From contig DMXI01000313.1 of assembly GCA_003483885.1 (NCBI GenBank), positions 1 to 55,462 of the forward strand: a stretch of DNA of 55,462 nucleotides, written 5' to 3'. The notes beneath the pieces were generated by a model. It did no database searches. It had not been told where the DNA came from and worked only from the letters and a program-made list of their open reading frames with translations. Both the position numbers and the translations under genes were made by a program. Below are positions 18,423 through 27,842 of this stretch, in pieces. The stretch is from Microscillaceae bacterium. GTDB lineage: Bacteria > Bacteroidota > Bacteroidia > Cytophagales > Microscillaceae. Positions within the stretch are counted from its first letter, which is position 1. Each line of letters opens with the position of its first letter.

Positions 18423-18466
18423 AAAGGTTATATTTTAGAGGTATTTCTAAAGTATAACCTTTTTTT
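18423..18466 (+). terminator. Strong rho-independent terminator
   Basis: Ten-base perfect stem AAAGGTTATA / TATAACCTTT (18423-18432 and 18453-18462), extended inside by TTTAGA/TCTAAA, followed by a T-run. It lies 53 bases after the VPS10/BNR gene. Confidence 0.9.
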
Positions 18467-18860
18467 ATGTTAAGTTTTGTTAAACCTTTAGAACTTATCT
18501 TTAAGATTATGTTTCACACAAAAATTGTTATGCGTGCAAACTTTTAACATTGCATAAGTTTTTTTAAATTAGAATGTCATGCGTGTATTTCAATATTTAT
18601 TTGAGAGCGTCTGAAAACCATTATCAATCGATTTACATAGGTGCAACCAATCCATTTGTGCGTCATCAATTACCACAAATAGTCGTATCATTGCCTCAAA
18701 GGTGAATTCTCACCTTTCACAATTTCTAATGCTATTTGAATATAAGGTAAGGAGTGAATCATCATGATGTTTATCAGAAATTATTTATATGAATTCAGCG
18801 TATGGTTTTCTTGTTTGATTTTTCTTACAAGACAATAATCGCAATTAGCCCACTAACACA
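18467..18860. other. Spacer with short hairpin
   Basis: About 390 AT-rich bases. The only structure seen is a perfect 8-base inverted repeat AAAGGTGA-ATTC-TCACCTTT at 18698-18717, about 145 bases ahead of the LRR gene. It lacks a T-tract and could be an operator. Confidence 0.5.
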
Positions 18861-19664
18861 ATGAACAAATTGATAGCAGAAACAGAATATCGTCCCCAAC
18901 TTGAGAGATTATTGAACAGCAGTGATGAAGCAAATCATCATATTGCATTTCAGATTATGAGTAAAATAGGGGTACCTGGCGATTTACATAAAAAAATGAC
19001 TGATCAGGTTTCTAAAATATATCTATGCCTGAAATATGGCTTTAGGAGCCTCATTCTGGATCGGAAGGTAGCCATGCCCGACGAATTTCTTCAGGAATCT
19101 ATCCGAGAGTTATTGGACTTGTCATACGATGCTTCTATTACATATCGTCATCTATGGCAACTAGACACGCTCACTTTAGAGGAAACTCCTCCCCGTAATC
19201 ATTTTACTTTTGGTTTAGAGGGTGATGCTACTAGCCTGGAAGGTCTACAGTTTGCCACCCAACTCAAAAAACTCACGATTTTGAATCACGAAGTAGACGA
19301 AAACGAAATCAGTGTGCTACGCCATTTACACAACCTGGAGTACCTACACCTTCAGGGAATGAGTCAGGGAGTTTTTAGAATGAAAGCGGTACAAGACTGG
19401 TCTCCCATTAGTCAACTGAGTCAATTAAAAGAATTACATCTAGTTGAAAATCAAATAGATAAGATTAGTTTCTTGGCAAAGAATCTGCCTAATCTGGAAC
19501 TCTTAAATTTGCAAAAAAACACCCTTGAGGATTTAAAAGATTTGGTAAACAACCCTGCGGTAGTCAACTGCACTATAGACCTCCGAGACAACCCTCTAGA
19601 GGTAGTCAAAGTAAAGCCTCAAATTGCTCAATTAAAAGAGCGGGATGTAGAAGTAATTCTTTAA
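18861..19664 (+). CDS. Leucine-rich repeat protein, cytoplasmic
   Basis: 267 residues, no signal peptide. The first 130 residues are helical without a recognised domain. From about residue 130 there are four to five leucine-rich repeats (GLQFATQLKKLTILN, LHNLEYLHLQ, LSQLKELHLVENQI, LPNLELLNLQKNTL), giving a small solenoid typical of protein-protein binding. The final repeat is capped by a Val/Lys-rich tail. It is convergent with the DUF2279 gene and separated from it by a hairpin at 19762-19780. The binding partner is unknown. Confidence 0.85.
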   Translation: MNKLIAETEYRPQLERLLNSSDEANHHIAFQIMSKIGVPGDLHKKMTDQVSKIYLCLKYGFRSLILDRKVAMPDEFLQESIRELLDLSYDASITYRHLWQLDTLTLEETPPRNHFTFGLEGDATSLEGLQFATQLKKLTILNHEVDENEISVLRHLHNLEYLHLQGMSQGVFRMKAVQDWSPISQLSQLKELHLVENQIDKISFLAKNLPNLELLNLQKNTLEDLKDLVNNPAVVNCTIDLRDNPLEVVKVKPQIAQLKERDVEVIL

Positions 19665-19761
19665 AAATAAGCCAAATGAAACTTAGTACCCTGTACCCGA
19701 TTCCACTCGAGAGTTGGGGCAGGTACCTTCAAAAAGTTGATAAAATTGAATACCCTCTTTA

Positions 19762-19780
19762 AAAACCTGCTACGGGTTTT
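19762..19780. terminator. Bidirectional terminator between convergent genes
   Basis: AAAACC / GGTTTT inverted repeat with a 7-base loop. A-rich on the left and T-rich on the right, so it may serve both the LRR gene and the minus-strand DUF2279 gene. Short stem, so modest confidence. Confidence 0.5.
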
Positions 19781-19819
19781 AATCTTGGAGAAATCTATGT
19801 CTAAAGATAGTAAATACTG

Positions 19820-20620
19820 TCAATAACGAGGTAAATCAGGCACTGCCTGTCCCCTTAAAAAAGCAGGATTTTTAAATTCATCGAGCATTCCATTGGCACT
19901 ATACCCCACCGCTACATTGAGCCACGCTGGCCACCAGCCTTTCTCCCGACTACTTCCAGGCATATTAAAAGACAACCAATAGGTGTGTGCATTGTAATCC
20001 ATAAAAAAGCTCTGGAGTTGATTCTCGCCTAAATAAAAAGGATTGTACCGTGGATATCCAGAGGGCTGATAAGAAAATTTCATCTTGACAGGTTGATCGT
20101 GCAAAGTAGTTTGCTGTACCACAAACAGCAGCGAACCCAAGGCATTGGCTGCTACATCCCCTACCGAAAAACCGTATCCTTCATAAAAAGCATCATAAAT
20201 TTCTAACTGAGATTGCAGCATAAACCCCGTCAATCCACCATACCAAGCCGCTTTGGTATTGTTTACTCCTGCCCAACGAAGCGCTTCATAGCTTTTTACG
20301 GTCTCCTGATAGGTACCAAAAGCGTGGCCATATTTGTCTATTTGCAACCAGCCGTCGTTATCGTCATAAAAATGGAAAGGAGTGGTTTTGTGATTTTTGT
20401 ACCAGATAAATTGCAAAAATACCAGCTCTGCCGCGTAAATCGCTGACTCACTCAATATGACCTTGCGTAAGCGCTTTTTATTCAGTTTTTGCTCAAAACT
20501 GGGGCTTGAATGGTCTTTTACGCTAGTTTTTGATAAAGAATCCTGGGCCTGAACAGACATCGTTGCGAAAAGCAAAATAAGCATAGAGATTGACCACTGG
20601 TAGTGTATTTGTTTTTTCAT
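19820..20620 (-). CDS. DUF2279 family (YfiM-like) envelope protein
   Basis: 266 residues. Signal peptide 1-25 (ending SVQAQ). The body has the DUF2279 pattern: helical segments ESAIYAAELVFLQFIWYK, then WLQIDKYGHAFGTY with the conserved Asp-Lys-x-x-His, then AAWYGGLTGFMLQSQLEIYDAFYEGYGFSVGDVAANALGS (split here across lines 120-170). The family is predicted to lie in the outer membrane or periplasm and its function is unknown. It is divergent from the TonB receptor gene, with about 200 bases between the chosen starts. Confidence 0.82.
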   Translation of the reverse strand: MKKQIHYQWSISMLILLFATMSVQAQDSLSKTSVKDHSSPSFEQKLNKKRLRKVILSESAIYAAELVFLQFIWYKNHKTTPFHFYDDNDGWLQIDKYGHAFGTYQETVKSYEALRWAGVNNTKAAWYGGLTGFMLQSQLEIYDAFYEGYGFSVGDVAANALGSLLFVVQQTTLHDQPVKMKFSYQPSGYPRYNPFYLGENQLQSFFMDYNAHTYWLSFNMPGSSREKGWWPAWLNVAVGYSANGMLDEFKNPAFLRGQAVPDLPRY

Positions 20621-20827
20621 AAAGTATCAATTAGTACTACCTACCCATACGCTTGCTATTTAGCCGACGATACAACCAAGCAATTGCTTTTCGAGCCATC
20701 GTTACTCATACTTTGTTCAATTTATCACGCATCATGTTCAATTCGCTCAAGTTATTGTTCTATTACAAGGCACATAGTATATGATACTCTATTTTTATTA
20801 CTAACTTATAGTGCAAAATCTTCTCAA

Positions 20828-23218
20828 ATGAATTCAAAAACTCCTACACCATTATTTCTGTGGTTATTGTTGCTCAGTTGCTTGTATGCTAGTGATTTAA
20901 CAGGGCAAAATACCCAAACCATCACTGGAATTGTAAAAGATAAAATTAGCGGTGAAAGCCTGCCTTATGCCACTATCGGGCTAAAGGGCACCAACAATGG
21001 CACTAGTACCAATACAGATGGTTATTTTACCCTATTCAATGTTCCCAGCGATGGAGTACTCATTGTCAGCTACTTGGGCTACCAAACCGCCCAAATTACC
21101 CTCACTCCTCAAACTGTGAAAACCCAGCTGGTCATTCAGCTTAACCCCGATTACAATGAACTCAAAGAAGTGGTGGTTACTGATAAAAAAGACCAGTTTC
21201 TGAAAGTTTCAGAAAACATTAGCCAAATCTCCATCTCCCCCGCCCAAATTGCCACCCTACCTAGTCTGGGAGAAAAAGATATTTTCCGTTCTATGCAGCT
21301 ATTACCAGGAGTAAGCGGTACCAACGAAACTTCCGCTGGTCTGTTTGTAAGGGGAGGTACACCTGATCAGAACCTGGTTTTATTGGATGGTTTTACAGTA
21401 TATCAGGTAGATCACTTTTATGGATTCTTTAGTGCGTTTAATTCTAACGCCATCAAAGACATTCAACTCTACAAAGGAGGATTTGATGCGCAGTTTGGTG
21501 GACGCTTATCTAGTGTAATGGAACTCACCGGTAAAAGTGGCAATACGCAAAAAGTAGGCGTTGAGGGTGGGGTGAGTTTACTCAGTGCCAATGCCACAAT
21601 AGAGGTACCGTTGCTTAAGGATAAAGCCAGTTTGTTGATTGCTGGAAGGCGCTCTTATACCGATATTCTCAAGAGCAATCTATTCCAAAACATTTTTGAT
21701 TTGGTAGCCAATGCCGAAGAAACACCCGAGGAAAGTGGATTTGTAAAGGTAGACAATGAACCTTCGTTTTACTTTTACGATTTCAACGCCAAACTCTCTT
21801 TTAAACCTACCTCTAAAGATATGATTGCGCTGTCTTATTACAGCGGCGAGGATAATCTGGATAATTCACGTAAAGTAAGCATTGTATTACCTTCACTGGA
21901 TATTATTTTCGATACCCGAGATTTTAGTAATTGGGGTAATCAGGGTACTAGCCTCAAGTGGGCTCGTCAGTGGAATAGTCGCTTTTATACCAATACTGTG
22001 GTGGCTTATTCTCGCTATTTTAGCAATCGTGACCGCGAAACCGATATCATCATAGATAGAGCCGACACCACCAGCACCACAATTACTATAGGTACTTTAG
22101 AAGACAACCAATTGCAGGATGTAACCGCCAGGATAGACAACGAATGGCTCATATCGGCTCAGCACCGTATCGAGTTTGGTTTGCAAGCTACTTACAACGA
22201 CATTGCTTACGACTATTCTTTAAACGATACGGTACCAATCTTACAAAGAGATGGCATTGGTTTGCTCACCGCGGCTTATGTGCAAGACCAATGGAAGGTT
22301 ACGCCTCAGTTTACGTTGAATTTTGGGGTAAGAGGAAGCCACTTCGATGTCACCAATCAATATTACCTAGAACCACGCGCTTCGGCAAGTTTTCAATTAA
22401 ATAAACGTATCAAGCTCAAAGCGGCCTGGGGGCAATATTATCAATTTATGAATCGCATCGTACGAGAAGATATTTCTCAGGGAAGTCGGGATTTTTGGCT
22501 GCTGGCCGATAATCAAGACAATCCGGTGAGCAACTCAGTACATTATATTGCCGGGGTTAGTTATGAAACGCCTTTGTTTTTGTTTGATGTGGAAGTATAT
22601 CACAAAGATATGACGGGTTTGACAGAGTTTACCCTGCGTCTCACCCCTACCAGCGAAACCATCAATACCGACAATTTATTTTTTGGCGGTACTGGCTACG
22701 CCCAAGGAGTCGAGTTTTTGCTCCAGAAAAAAACCGGGATTTACAGTGGCTGGATTGGCTATACCTTGAGCAGAGTAAGGTATAATTTCCCGGGAATTAG
22801 CGCTAAAGAATATCCTGCGCTCCACGATCAAACCCATGAGCTGAAGATTATTAATAGCCTGAAGTTGGGCCAATGGACATTTGCAGCTACCTGGCTGTAT
22901 GCCACAGGTAAGCCTTATACCGCTCCAGTGGGTAGTTATAATGTAGATTTGCTAGATGGTACCTCCAATGATTACTTAAACATTAGCGCCAAAAATGCCA
23001 TCCGTTTGCCCGCTTATCACCGTCTGGATTTTTCGGTTACCTTTAAATTCAATTTAACCGATAAAACCAAAGCCAATGCAGGCATTTCAGTTTTCAATTT
23101 GTACAACCAAAAGAACATTTGGTACAAAGAGTTTGACATCATAGACAATGAAGTGATAGAAACTGATATCAATTATTTAGGCTTTACTCCCAATTTATTT
23201 TTTAACCTGAAATTTTAA
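20828..23218 (+). CDS. TonB-dependent outer-membrane receptor with carboxypeptidase-like N-terminal domain
   Basis: 796 residues from the chosen start; the frame is open upstream to 20603, but Met at 20828 begins a good signal peptide (MNSKTPTPLFLWLLLLS, mature after LTGQ). A CarboxypepD_reg-like domain follows (ITGIVKDKISGESLPYATI ... NTDGYFTLFNVP), then the plug (SMQLLPGVSGTNETSAG, FVRGGTPDQNLVLLDGF, FDAQFGGRLSSVMEL), then a 22-strand barrel ending in YLGFTPNLFFNLKF with the terminal Phe expected for outer-membrane insertion. It probably imports a ligand with TonB-ExbBD energy. Its stop overlaps the DUF4249 start by one base (TAATG), marking a receptor/lipoprotein pair. No SusD-like protein is present. 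Confidence 0.95.
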   Translation: MNSKTPTPLFLWLLLLSCLYASDLTGQNTQTITGIVKDKISGESLPYATIGLKGTNNGTSTNTDGYFTLFNVPSDGVLIVSYLGYQTAQITLTPQTVKTQLVIQLNPDYNELKEVVVTDKKDQFLKVSENISQISISPAQIATLPSLGEKDIFRSMQLLPGVSGTNETSAGLFVRGGTPDQNLVLLDGFTVYQVDHFYGFFSAFNSNAIKDIQLYKGGFDAQFGGRLSSVMELTGKSGNTQKVGVEGGVSLLSANATIEVPLLKDKASLLIAGRRSYTDILKSNLFQNIFDLVANAEETPEESGFVKVDNEPSFYFYDFNAKLSFKPTSKDMIALSYYSGEDNLDNSRKVSIVLPSLDIIFDTRDFSNWGNQGTSLKWARQWNSRFYTNTVVAYSRYFSNRDRETDIIIDRADTTSTTITIGTLEDNQLQDVTARIDNEWLISAQHRIEFGLQATYNDIAYDYSLNDTVPILQRDGIGLLTAAYVQDQWKVTPQFTLNFGVRGSHFDVTNQYYLEPRASASFQLNKRIKLKAAWGQYYQFMNRIVREDISQGSRDFWLLADNQDNPVSNSVHYIAGVSYETPLFLFDVEVYHKDMTGLTEFTLRLTPTSETINTDNLFFGGTGYAQGVEFLLQKKTGIYSGWIGYTLSRVRYNFPGISAKEYPALHDQTHELKIINSLKLGQWTFAATWLYATGKPYTAPVGSYNVDLLDGTSNDYLNISAKNAIRLPAYHRLDFSVTFKFNLTDKTKANAGISVFNLYNQKNIWYKEFDIIDNEVIETDINYLGFTPNLFFNLKF

Positions 23219-24045
23219 TGGAGATGCGTGCAATCAAAACCAAATACTTCTACTTATTTATATGGCCATTTTTGGCATTGCTAGCCTGCGAAGACAATCT
23301 TGGTAACCTTACTCCTGATACGGTGGTGGTTGAAGCTTATTTATATGTCAACCAGCCAGTTACCAATGTAAGGGTTACCCAACTGGTACCCATTGGCCAA
23401 AACACCACCCAACCTACACCTATTAACAATGCTGAGATACAAATCAATACCAATGGGCAAAGCTACCTCTTAACCCCTTCAGCAGGAGATTCAGGATATT
23501 ATCATTATGCGGGCAACGATTTGGCCATTACGGCTGGAGAAAGCTATAGTTTGGAAGTAAAATATCAGGAACGAGTCATTACCGCCATCACTACTGCACC
23601 AGTAAAACCTTCGGGTTTAGCTCTTACCAAAGATACGCTTCGTATTGCCCCTATTCGCAGTGTAATTGATATTGGAAATCGCCAAACTGAAGATTTGGAT
23701 GTAAACTGGGTCAATCCTAGCCAAGATTATCATTTTGTACTGGTCGAAAATATTGAAGTAAACCCACCACGAATCAGCCCTAGCACCGATGGAGGGTTGG
23801 GTACGTTGTTACCTACTGACCCAATCAGAGGCGACTCTCGACAAGTTGTAGGGGCTTTTTTGAATGAATATGGCACTCATCGAGTCATTTTGTTTCGCAT
23901 CAATCAGGAATATGTAGACTTGTATAATAGTGCGGAGCAGGATTCCCGAAACTTGAACGAACCATTGACCAACATTAGCAATGGATTGGGCATTTTTACT
24001 TGTATCAATGCTGATACCTCTTCATTTTTTGTAAGAAGACCCTAA
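23218..24045 (+). CDS. DUF4249 outer-membrane lipoprotein
   Basis: 275 residues. A lipoprotein signal peptide ends in the lipobox LLAC, with lipidation expected on Cys24. The mature part is beta-rich with an immunoglobulin-like pattern (VVVEAYLYVNQPVTNVRVTQ; AGESYSLEVKY) and ends in the family-typical ISNGLGIFT segment. DUF4249 proteins occur beside TonB receptors of this type in Bacteroidota and probably help capture a ligand at the cell surface. The one-base overlap with the receptor gene implies translational coupling. The substrate cannot be inferred. Confidence 0.88.
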   Translation: MEMRAIKTKYFYLFIWPFLALLACEDNLGNLTPDTVVVEAYLYVNQPVTNVRVTQLVPIGQNTTQPTPINNAEIQINTNGQSYLLTPSAGDSGYYHYAGNDLAITAGESYSLEVKYQERVITAITTAPVKPSGLALTKDTLRIAPIRSVIDIGNRQTEDLDVNWVNPSQDYHFVLVENIEVNPPRISPSTDGGLGTLLPTDPIRGDSRQVVGAFLNEYGTHRVILFRINQEYVDLYNSAEQDSRNLNEPLTNISNGLGIFTCINADTSSFFVRRP

Positions 24046-24294
24046 CGAATCATAAACATTAGCAAGGCTCATTTTTGCTTAAACCTATCATTTTCATGAC
24101 AGGGCATTCGCTTTCTTCTAACCATTTTTCAAAAAGTAGTGGCAAGCTCGATTAAAAACTAAAAAAAAGACTAATTTTTGCGTACTTCTCAACAAAATAC
24201 ATGACTTTAAAGTAAATTTAAATACGAACTTGATTCAAGTAATTATTCTTGCCCAGCCTCGTTTTGAAAAACCATGTAAATTTTACCATATACT

Positions 24295-27200
24295 ATGTAT
24301 AGAGCCGTTACTATTGCTATACTTTTATCTATTCTTTTCAATTTTTATTCTTTACAAGCCCAGCAATACCATTTCCGCTCATATAGTACAGAAGAAGGGC
24401 TGCCTCAATCTGAAATTCGCTCTATTCTCATTGATTCAAGGGGTTTCCTCTGGCTAGGTACCCAAGCCGGGCTGGCCCGCTACGATGGACATAACTTTAA
24501 AGTATTTACCCCCAAAAATGGGTTGGTAGGGTACTATGTAGCTGCACTAGCCGAAGATAAACAAGGTAATCTTTTGATTGGAACCCAAACCGGAGCAAGT
24601 CGTTATGACGGGCAAAAATTTACACCACTCAAACTCAATATTCCAGGGCGTATTATCCAAATGGGCAGTACCCCTGATGGTGACGTTTGGGCTGTGATAT
24701 TTAATAATGGGCAAATCAAATTTACGCACTTACAAAAAGATACCTTTGTAGATTTGGCGACTACCAACCCAAAACTACTAAACAAACCTCCTTATTCCTT
24801 TTTTACCAAAAATCGAAAACAATTTTACATATACAGTCCTGCTTCGGGCGAGGCATTTGAGCTAAAAAACAACCAACTAGTAAAGGTGTCGCTTCCTAAG
24901 GGAATTTTTGATGGTGTCAACGTAAGAAACATTTTATATCAGGATAGCAAGGGACATATTTGGTATCGGTCTTTTGCTAGCAATCAACTATTTAGGCATG
25001 ATGGTACTCAATCTAACGAAATAAAGCTCCCTCCTACTTTTACATCGAATCAAATTGTAAGCGTCTATGAAGACAACAATGGTCATATTTGGTTTGGCTC
25101 TAATAGCTCAGGGTGTGTACGTTACGATGGAAAACGTTTTCAACTCTTTAATGTAACCAATGGCTTGCCCCATAATACTATTTCAGGATTTGCCCAAGAT
25201 CGCGAAGGAAATGTATGGATGGGCACCAACAATTCAGGCTATGGGGTATTGAAATTTAGCGGAGAGCGATTTGTGAACTTTGACCAACGAGATAGCCTAA
25301 AAAGTGTAATCACCTGGTCTTTTCACGAGGATAGTCAAGGCCAAATTTGGGCTGGATTCCATAATCAAGTCTCTCGTTTCAATGGCTCCAACTTTGAAAA
25401 CTTTACCCTCAACAACTCCCCCAATACCCGAATATTTCAGTTCTTTGAGTTATCTGACAAAAAACTCCAGGCTTTAACGATTCAGCCTTCCGGAATTTAT
25501 CAATTCAATGGTAAAAAGTTTGAAAATATTCTATCAAGCTACCCACTTCCTCAGCCACCTAGTGCCATGTACCAAGAAAAAGACACTCTTTGGTTTACAC
25601 TTATCTCCTCTGGGCGAATTGTAAAAACTTATCAGGGTAAAATTATTGAGGATGACCAGTGGAAATCTGGGCAATGGCCCAATAATTTCATTTTCGCGAT
25701 CAAGCGCGACCGCCAAAAAAACTTTTGGATGAACTCTCCCAATGGTTTGGCCAAATATGATGGAAAAAAACTGACTATATACCGTAAAAAAGACGGATTG
25801 AAATCTGACTTTGTCATACAAACTCAAGAAGACAAATGGGGGCGCATCTGGCTCGCCTGTAGCAATGGTTTGATGTATCATCAAGATGGTAAATTTGTAG
25901 ATATGACTGACCAGGTAAAACTGCCCTCTAACGTTTTATACGCTATGGTTACCGACCAATACGATAACCTATGGGCAGGGCATCAAAGTGGCGTAAGCAA
26001 AATTCAGTTTGATGACAATGGAAACTTCAAAACGGCTACCCATTATGGCAAAGAAGAAGGTTTTTTGGCCGGCGAGCCTAATTTGGCAGCGGCCTTCAAA
26101 GATTCTAAAAACCAGTTGTGGTTTGGGGGAGTCAAGGGGATTTCTCGCTACAACGCTCAAGCAGACACCCTCAAAAACATTGCTCCGATAGTGAATATTG
26201 CTCAAATGAAGCTATTCTTAAAGCCTGTGCCCTGGGATAGTGCTCAATATAAAAAATACCACGAAGGAATAGTCAACTGGCAAGCTGTCCCCAAAAACCT
26301 ACGCCTCCCCTACTTTGAAAACAACGTGGCTTTTGACCTGGAAGCTTTGTGTTTTCACGCTTCTGAACAAGTAGTTTTTCAATGGAAACTGGAGGGCTTG
26401 GATAAGGAATGGTCACCTGAAACCAAATCGAGGGAAGCCGTATACACCAACCTTGCCCCTGGTAAATACACTTTTTTGGCCAAAGCCAAAAACAAAGAAG
26501 GCCAATGGAGCACTGTGCAAAAGGTAACCTTTGAAATTCTCAAGCCTTTTTGGGCTGAATGGTGGTTTAGAGTTTTAACCTTGTTGATCATTATCGGCCT
26601 AATTTATTTGGTCTTCCGCTGGCGCATCAACAATATCAAAAAACAAAAAGTGCGTTTGGAGAAAATCGTAGAAGAAAAAACTGCCGAAGTTGTCAAACAA
26701 AAGGATGAAATTGTTGAGAAAAACGAAGAGCTCACCCAGTATGCCGAAGAGTTGATGGCTCAGGCAGAAACGTTGAAAGAAGCCAACCAGGAAATATCGC
26801 GTAAAAACGAAGATATTACAGCCAGCATTAACTACGCCGAGCGCATCCAAACTGCGATACTGCCCCAGATACAACGTATTAAAAAGGCCTTTCCCCAGTC
26901 GTTTGTGTTTTTTAAACCCAGAGACATTGTATCAGGCGACTTTTATTACTTCAATACCCTGAACCAGTACCACGTTTTAGCTGCGGTGGATTGTACGGGG
27001 CACGGCGTACCGGGAGCTTTTATGAGCCTCATTGGAAACGATTTGTTGAATCATATCATCAACGAACGGAAAATATGGCAACCAGATTTGATTCTAAACG
27101 AATTGCATCAGCAAGTAAGAACCTCTTTAAAGCAAGATCGGTCTGACAATCGTGATGGGATGGACTTATCGTTGGTAGTGATTGATGCTTCAAACCATAC

Positions 27201-27609
27201 CTTACACTTTGCCAGTGCTAAAGGTAGTCTGATTTATTTTCAAGAGCATCAAATGCATCAAATCAAAGGAGATAAATTACCGATAGGTGGCGAACAACGC
27301 GAAAGTAAGCGAGAGTTTACTGCCCATACAGTAGACCTTTCCAAACCCACTACTTTTTATCTGTTTTCGGATGGGTATGCCGATCAATTTGGTGGTCCCA
27401 ATGGCAAAAAGTTTATGATTACCCAGTTTCGTCAGTTGCTAGCCGAAATCCATCACCACCCAATGAATATTCAACAAAAAAAGCTGGAAGAAACCTTGGA
27501 AGACTGGATGCAAGGCAGAGGGCAAATACACCGTCAATTGGATGATATTTTGGTGATGGGGGTAAAAGTTTCTGATAGTAAAGAAAAGATAGAAAAACCA
27601 TCTACTTGA
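24295..27609 (+). CDS. Two-component-propeller sensor with SpoIIE-type PP2C phosphatase output
   Basis: 1104 residues. Signal peptide 1-22 (ending YSLQAQ). Residues about 30-650 hold Reg_prop beta-propeller repeats (for example IDSRGFLWLGTQAGLARYDG, EDNNGHIWFGSNSSG, EDKWGRIWLACSNGL). A Y_Y_Y domain at about 690-755 (FQWKLEGLDKEWSP ... YTNLAPGKYTFLAKAKN) precedes one TM helix (FRVLTLLIIIGLIYLVF, about 760-780). A coiled coil then leads to a SpoIIE domain with KPRDIVSGDFYYF, VDCTGHGVPGAFM, RDGMDLSLVVID, LFSDGYADQFGG and LDDILVMGVKV. The output matches the two 7TMR-DISM phosphatases at 8202 and 10419, so all three may act on the same type of phosphoprotein. Confidence 0.93.
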   Translation: MYRAVTIAILLSILFNFYSLQAQQYHFRSYSTEEGLPQSEIRSILIDSRGFLWLGTQAGLARYDGHNFKVFTPKNGLVGYYVAALAEDKQGNLLIGTQTGASRYDGQKFTPLKLNIPGRIIQMGSTPDGDVWAVIFNNGQIKFTHLQKDTFVDLATTNPKLLNKPPYSFFTKNRKQFYIYSPASGEAFELKNNQLVKVSLPKGIFDGVNVRNILYQDSKGHIWYRSFASNQLFRHDGTQSNEIKLPPTFTSNQIVSVYEDNNGHIWFGSNSSGCVRYDGKRFQLFNVTNGLPHNTISGFAQDREGNVWMGTNNSGYGVLKFSGERFVNFDQRDSLKSVITWSFHEDSQGQIWAGFHNQVSRFNGSNFENFTLNNSPNTRIFQFFELSDKKLQALTIQPSGIYQFNGKKFENILSSYPLPQPPSAMYQEKDTLWFTLISSGRIVKTYQGKIIEDDQWKSGQWPNNFIFAIKRDRQKNFWMNSPNGLAKYDGKKLTIYRKKDGLKSDFVIQTQEDKWGRIWLACSNGLMYHQDGKFVDMTDQVKLPSNVLYAMVTDQYDNLWAGHQSGVSKIQFDDNGNFKTATHYGKEEGFLAGEPNLAAAFKDSKNQLWFGGVKGISRYNAQADTLKNIAPIVNIAQMKLFLKPVPWDSAQYKKYHEGIVNWQAVPKNLRLPYFENNVAFDLEALCFHASEQVVFQWKLEGLDKEWSPETKSREAVYTNLAPGKYTFLAKAKNKEGQWSTVQKVTFEILKPFWAEWWFRVLTLLIIIGLIYLVFRWRINNIKKQKVRLEKIVEEKTAEVVKQKDEIVEKNEELTQYAEELMAQAETLKEANQEISRKNEDITASINYAERIQTAILPQIQRIKKAFPQSFVFFKPRDIVSGDFYYFNTLNQYHVLAAVDCTGHGVPGAFMSLIGNDLLNHIINERKIWQPDLILNELHQQVRTSLKQDRSDNRDGMDLSLVVIDASNHTLHFASAKGSLIYFQEHQMHQIKGDKLPIGGEQRESKREFTAHTVDLSKPTTFYLFSDGYADQFGGPNGKKFMITQFRQLLAEIHHHPMNIQQKKLEETLEDWMQGRGQIHRQLDDILVMGVKVSDSKEKIEKPST

Positions 27610-27620
27610 TTTAAAAAGAA

Positions 27621-27646
27621 AAGCTGAATTCTAATGAATTCAGCTT
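27621..27646 (-). terminator. Terminator between SpoIIE sensor and precursor peptide genes
   Basis: Perfect 11-base inverted repeat AAGCTGAATTC / GAATTCAGCTT with a 4-base loop (TAAT). On the minus strand it is followed by TTCTTTTTAA, so it best serves the minus-strand peptide gene. It also lies 12 bases after the plus-strand sensor stop. Confidence 0.8.
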
Positions 27647-27653
27647 CAAATTA

Positions 27654-27842
27654 CTACTTTGTAATAACACCTTGGCAATACTGTGGGCAGGAAAAACAGC
27701 CAGTTTGGCACTCACTCATATAGCATGTGAAACCGCAAGTAGCTAATGAAGCTCCACCTTTTGCGTCTTTTAGGTCAGTTTCAGAAAGATTGATACTCTT
27801 GTCCCAATTAGACTTGATGTTTAATTTGTTTTTCTTTTTCAT
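27654..27842 (-). CDS. Cys-rich double-glycine precursor peptide (candidate lanthipeptide)
   Basis: 62 residues. A charged leader (1-30) contains the pattern LNIKSNWDKSINLSETDLKDAKGG, typical of Bacteroidota class I lanthipeptide and other GG-leader peptides, ending in Gly29-Gly30. The core (31-62) has six Cys (36, 40, 45, 49, 52, 56) and seven Ser/Thr (32, 35, 39, 43, 47, 51, 61), interleaved as expected for thioether ring formation. Cleavage after GG by a C39-type peptidase/transporter would release a 32-residue product. A LanC-like cyclase is 3.3 kb away (31188), but no dehydratase or transporter gene lies in the window. A disulfide-bonded or sactipeptide-type product is an alternative. 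Confidence 0.8.
   Translation of the reverse strand: MKKKNKLNIKSNWDKSINLSETDLKDAKGGASLATCGFTCYMSECQTGCFSCPQYCQGVITK

Noticed and set aside
20603..20827. N-terminal extension of the TonB receptor frame
   Set aside because: The 75 extra codons are Ser/Tyr/Cys-rich and precede a clean signal peptide at 20828, so they are upstream spacer, not protein.
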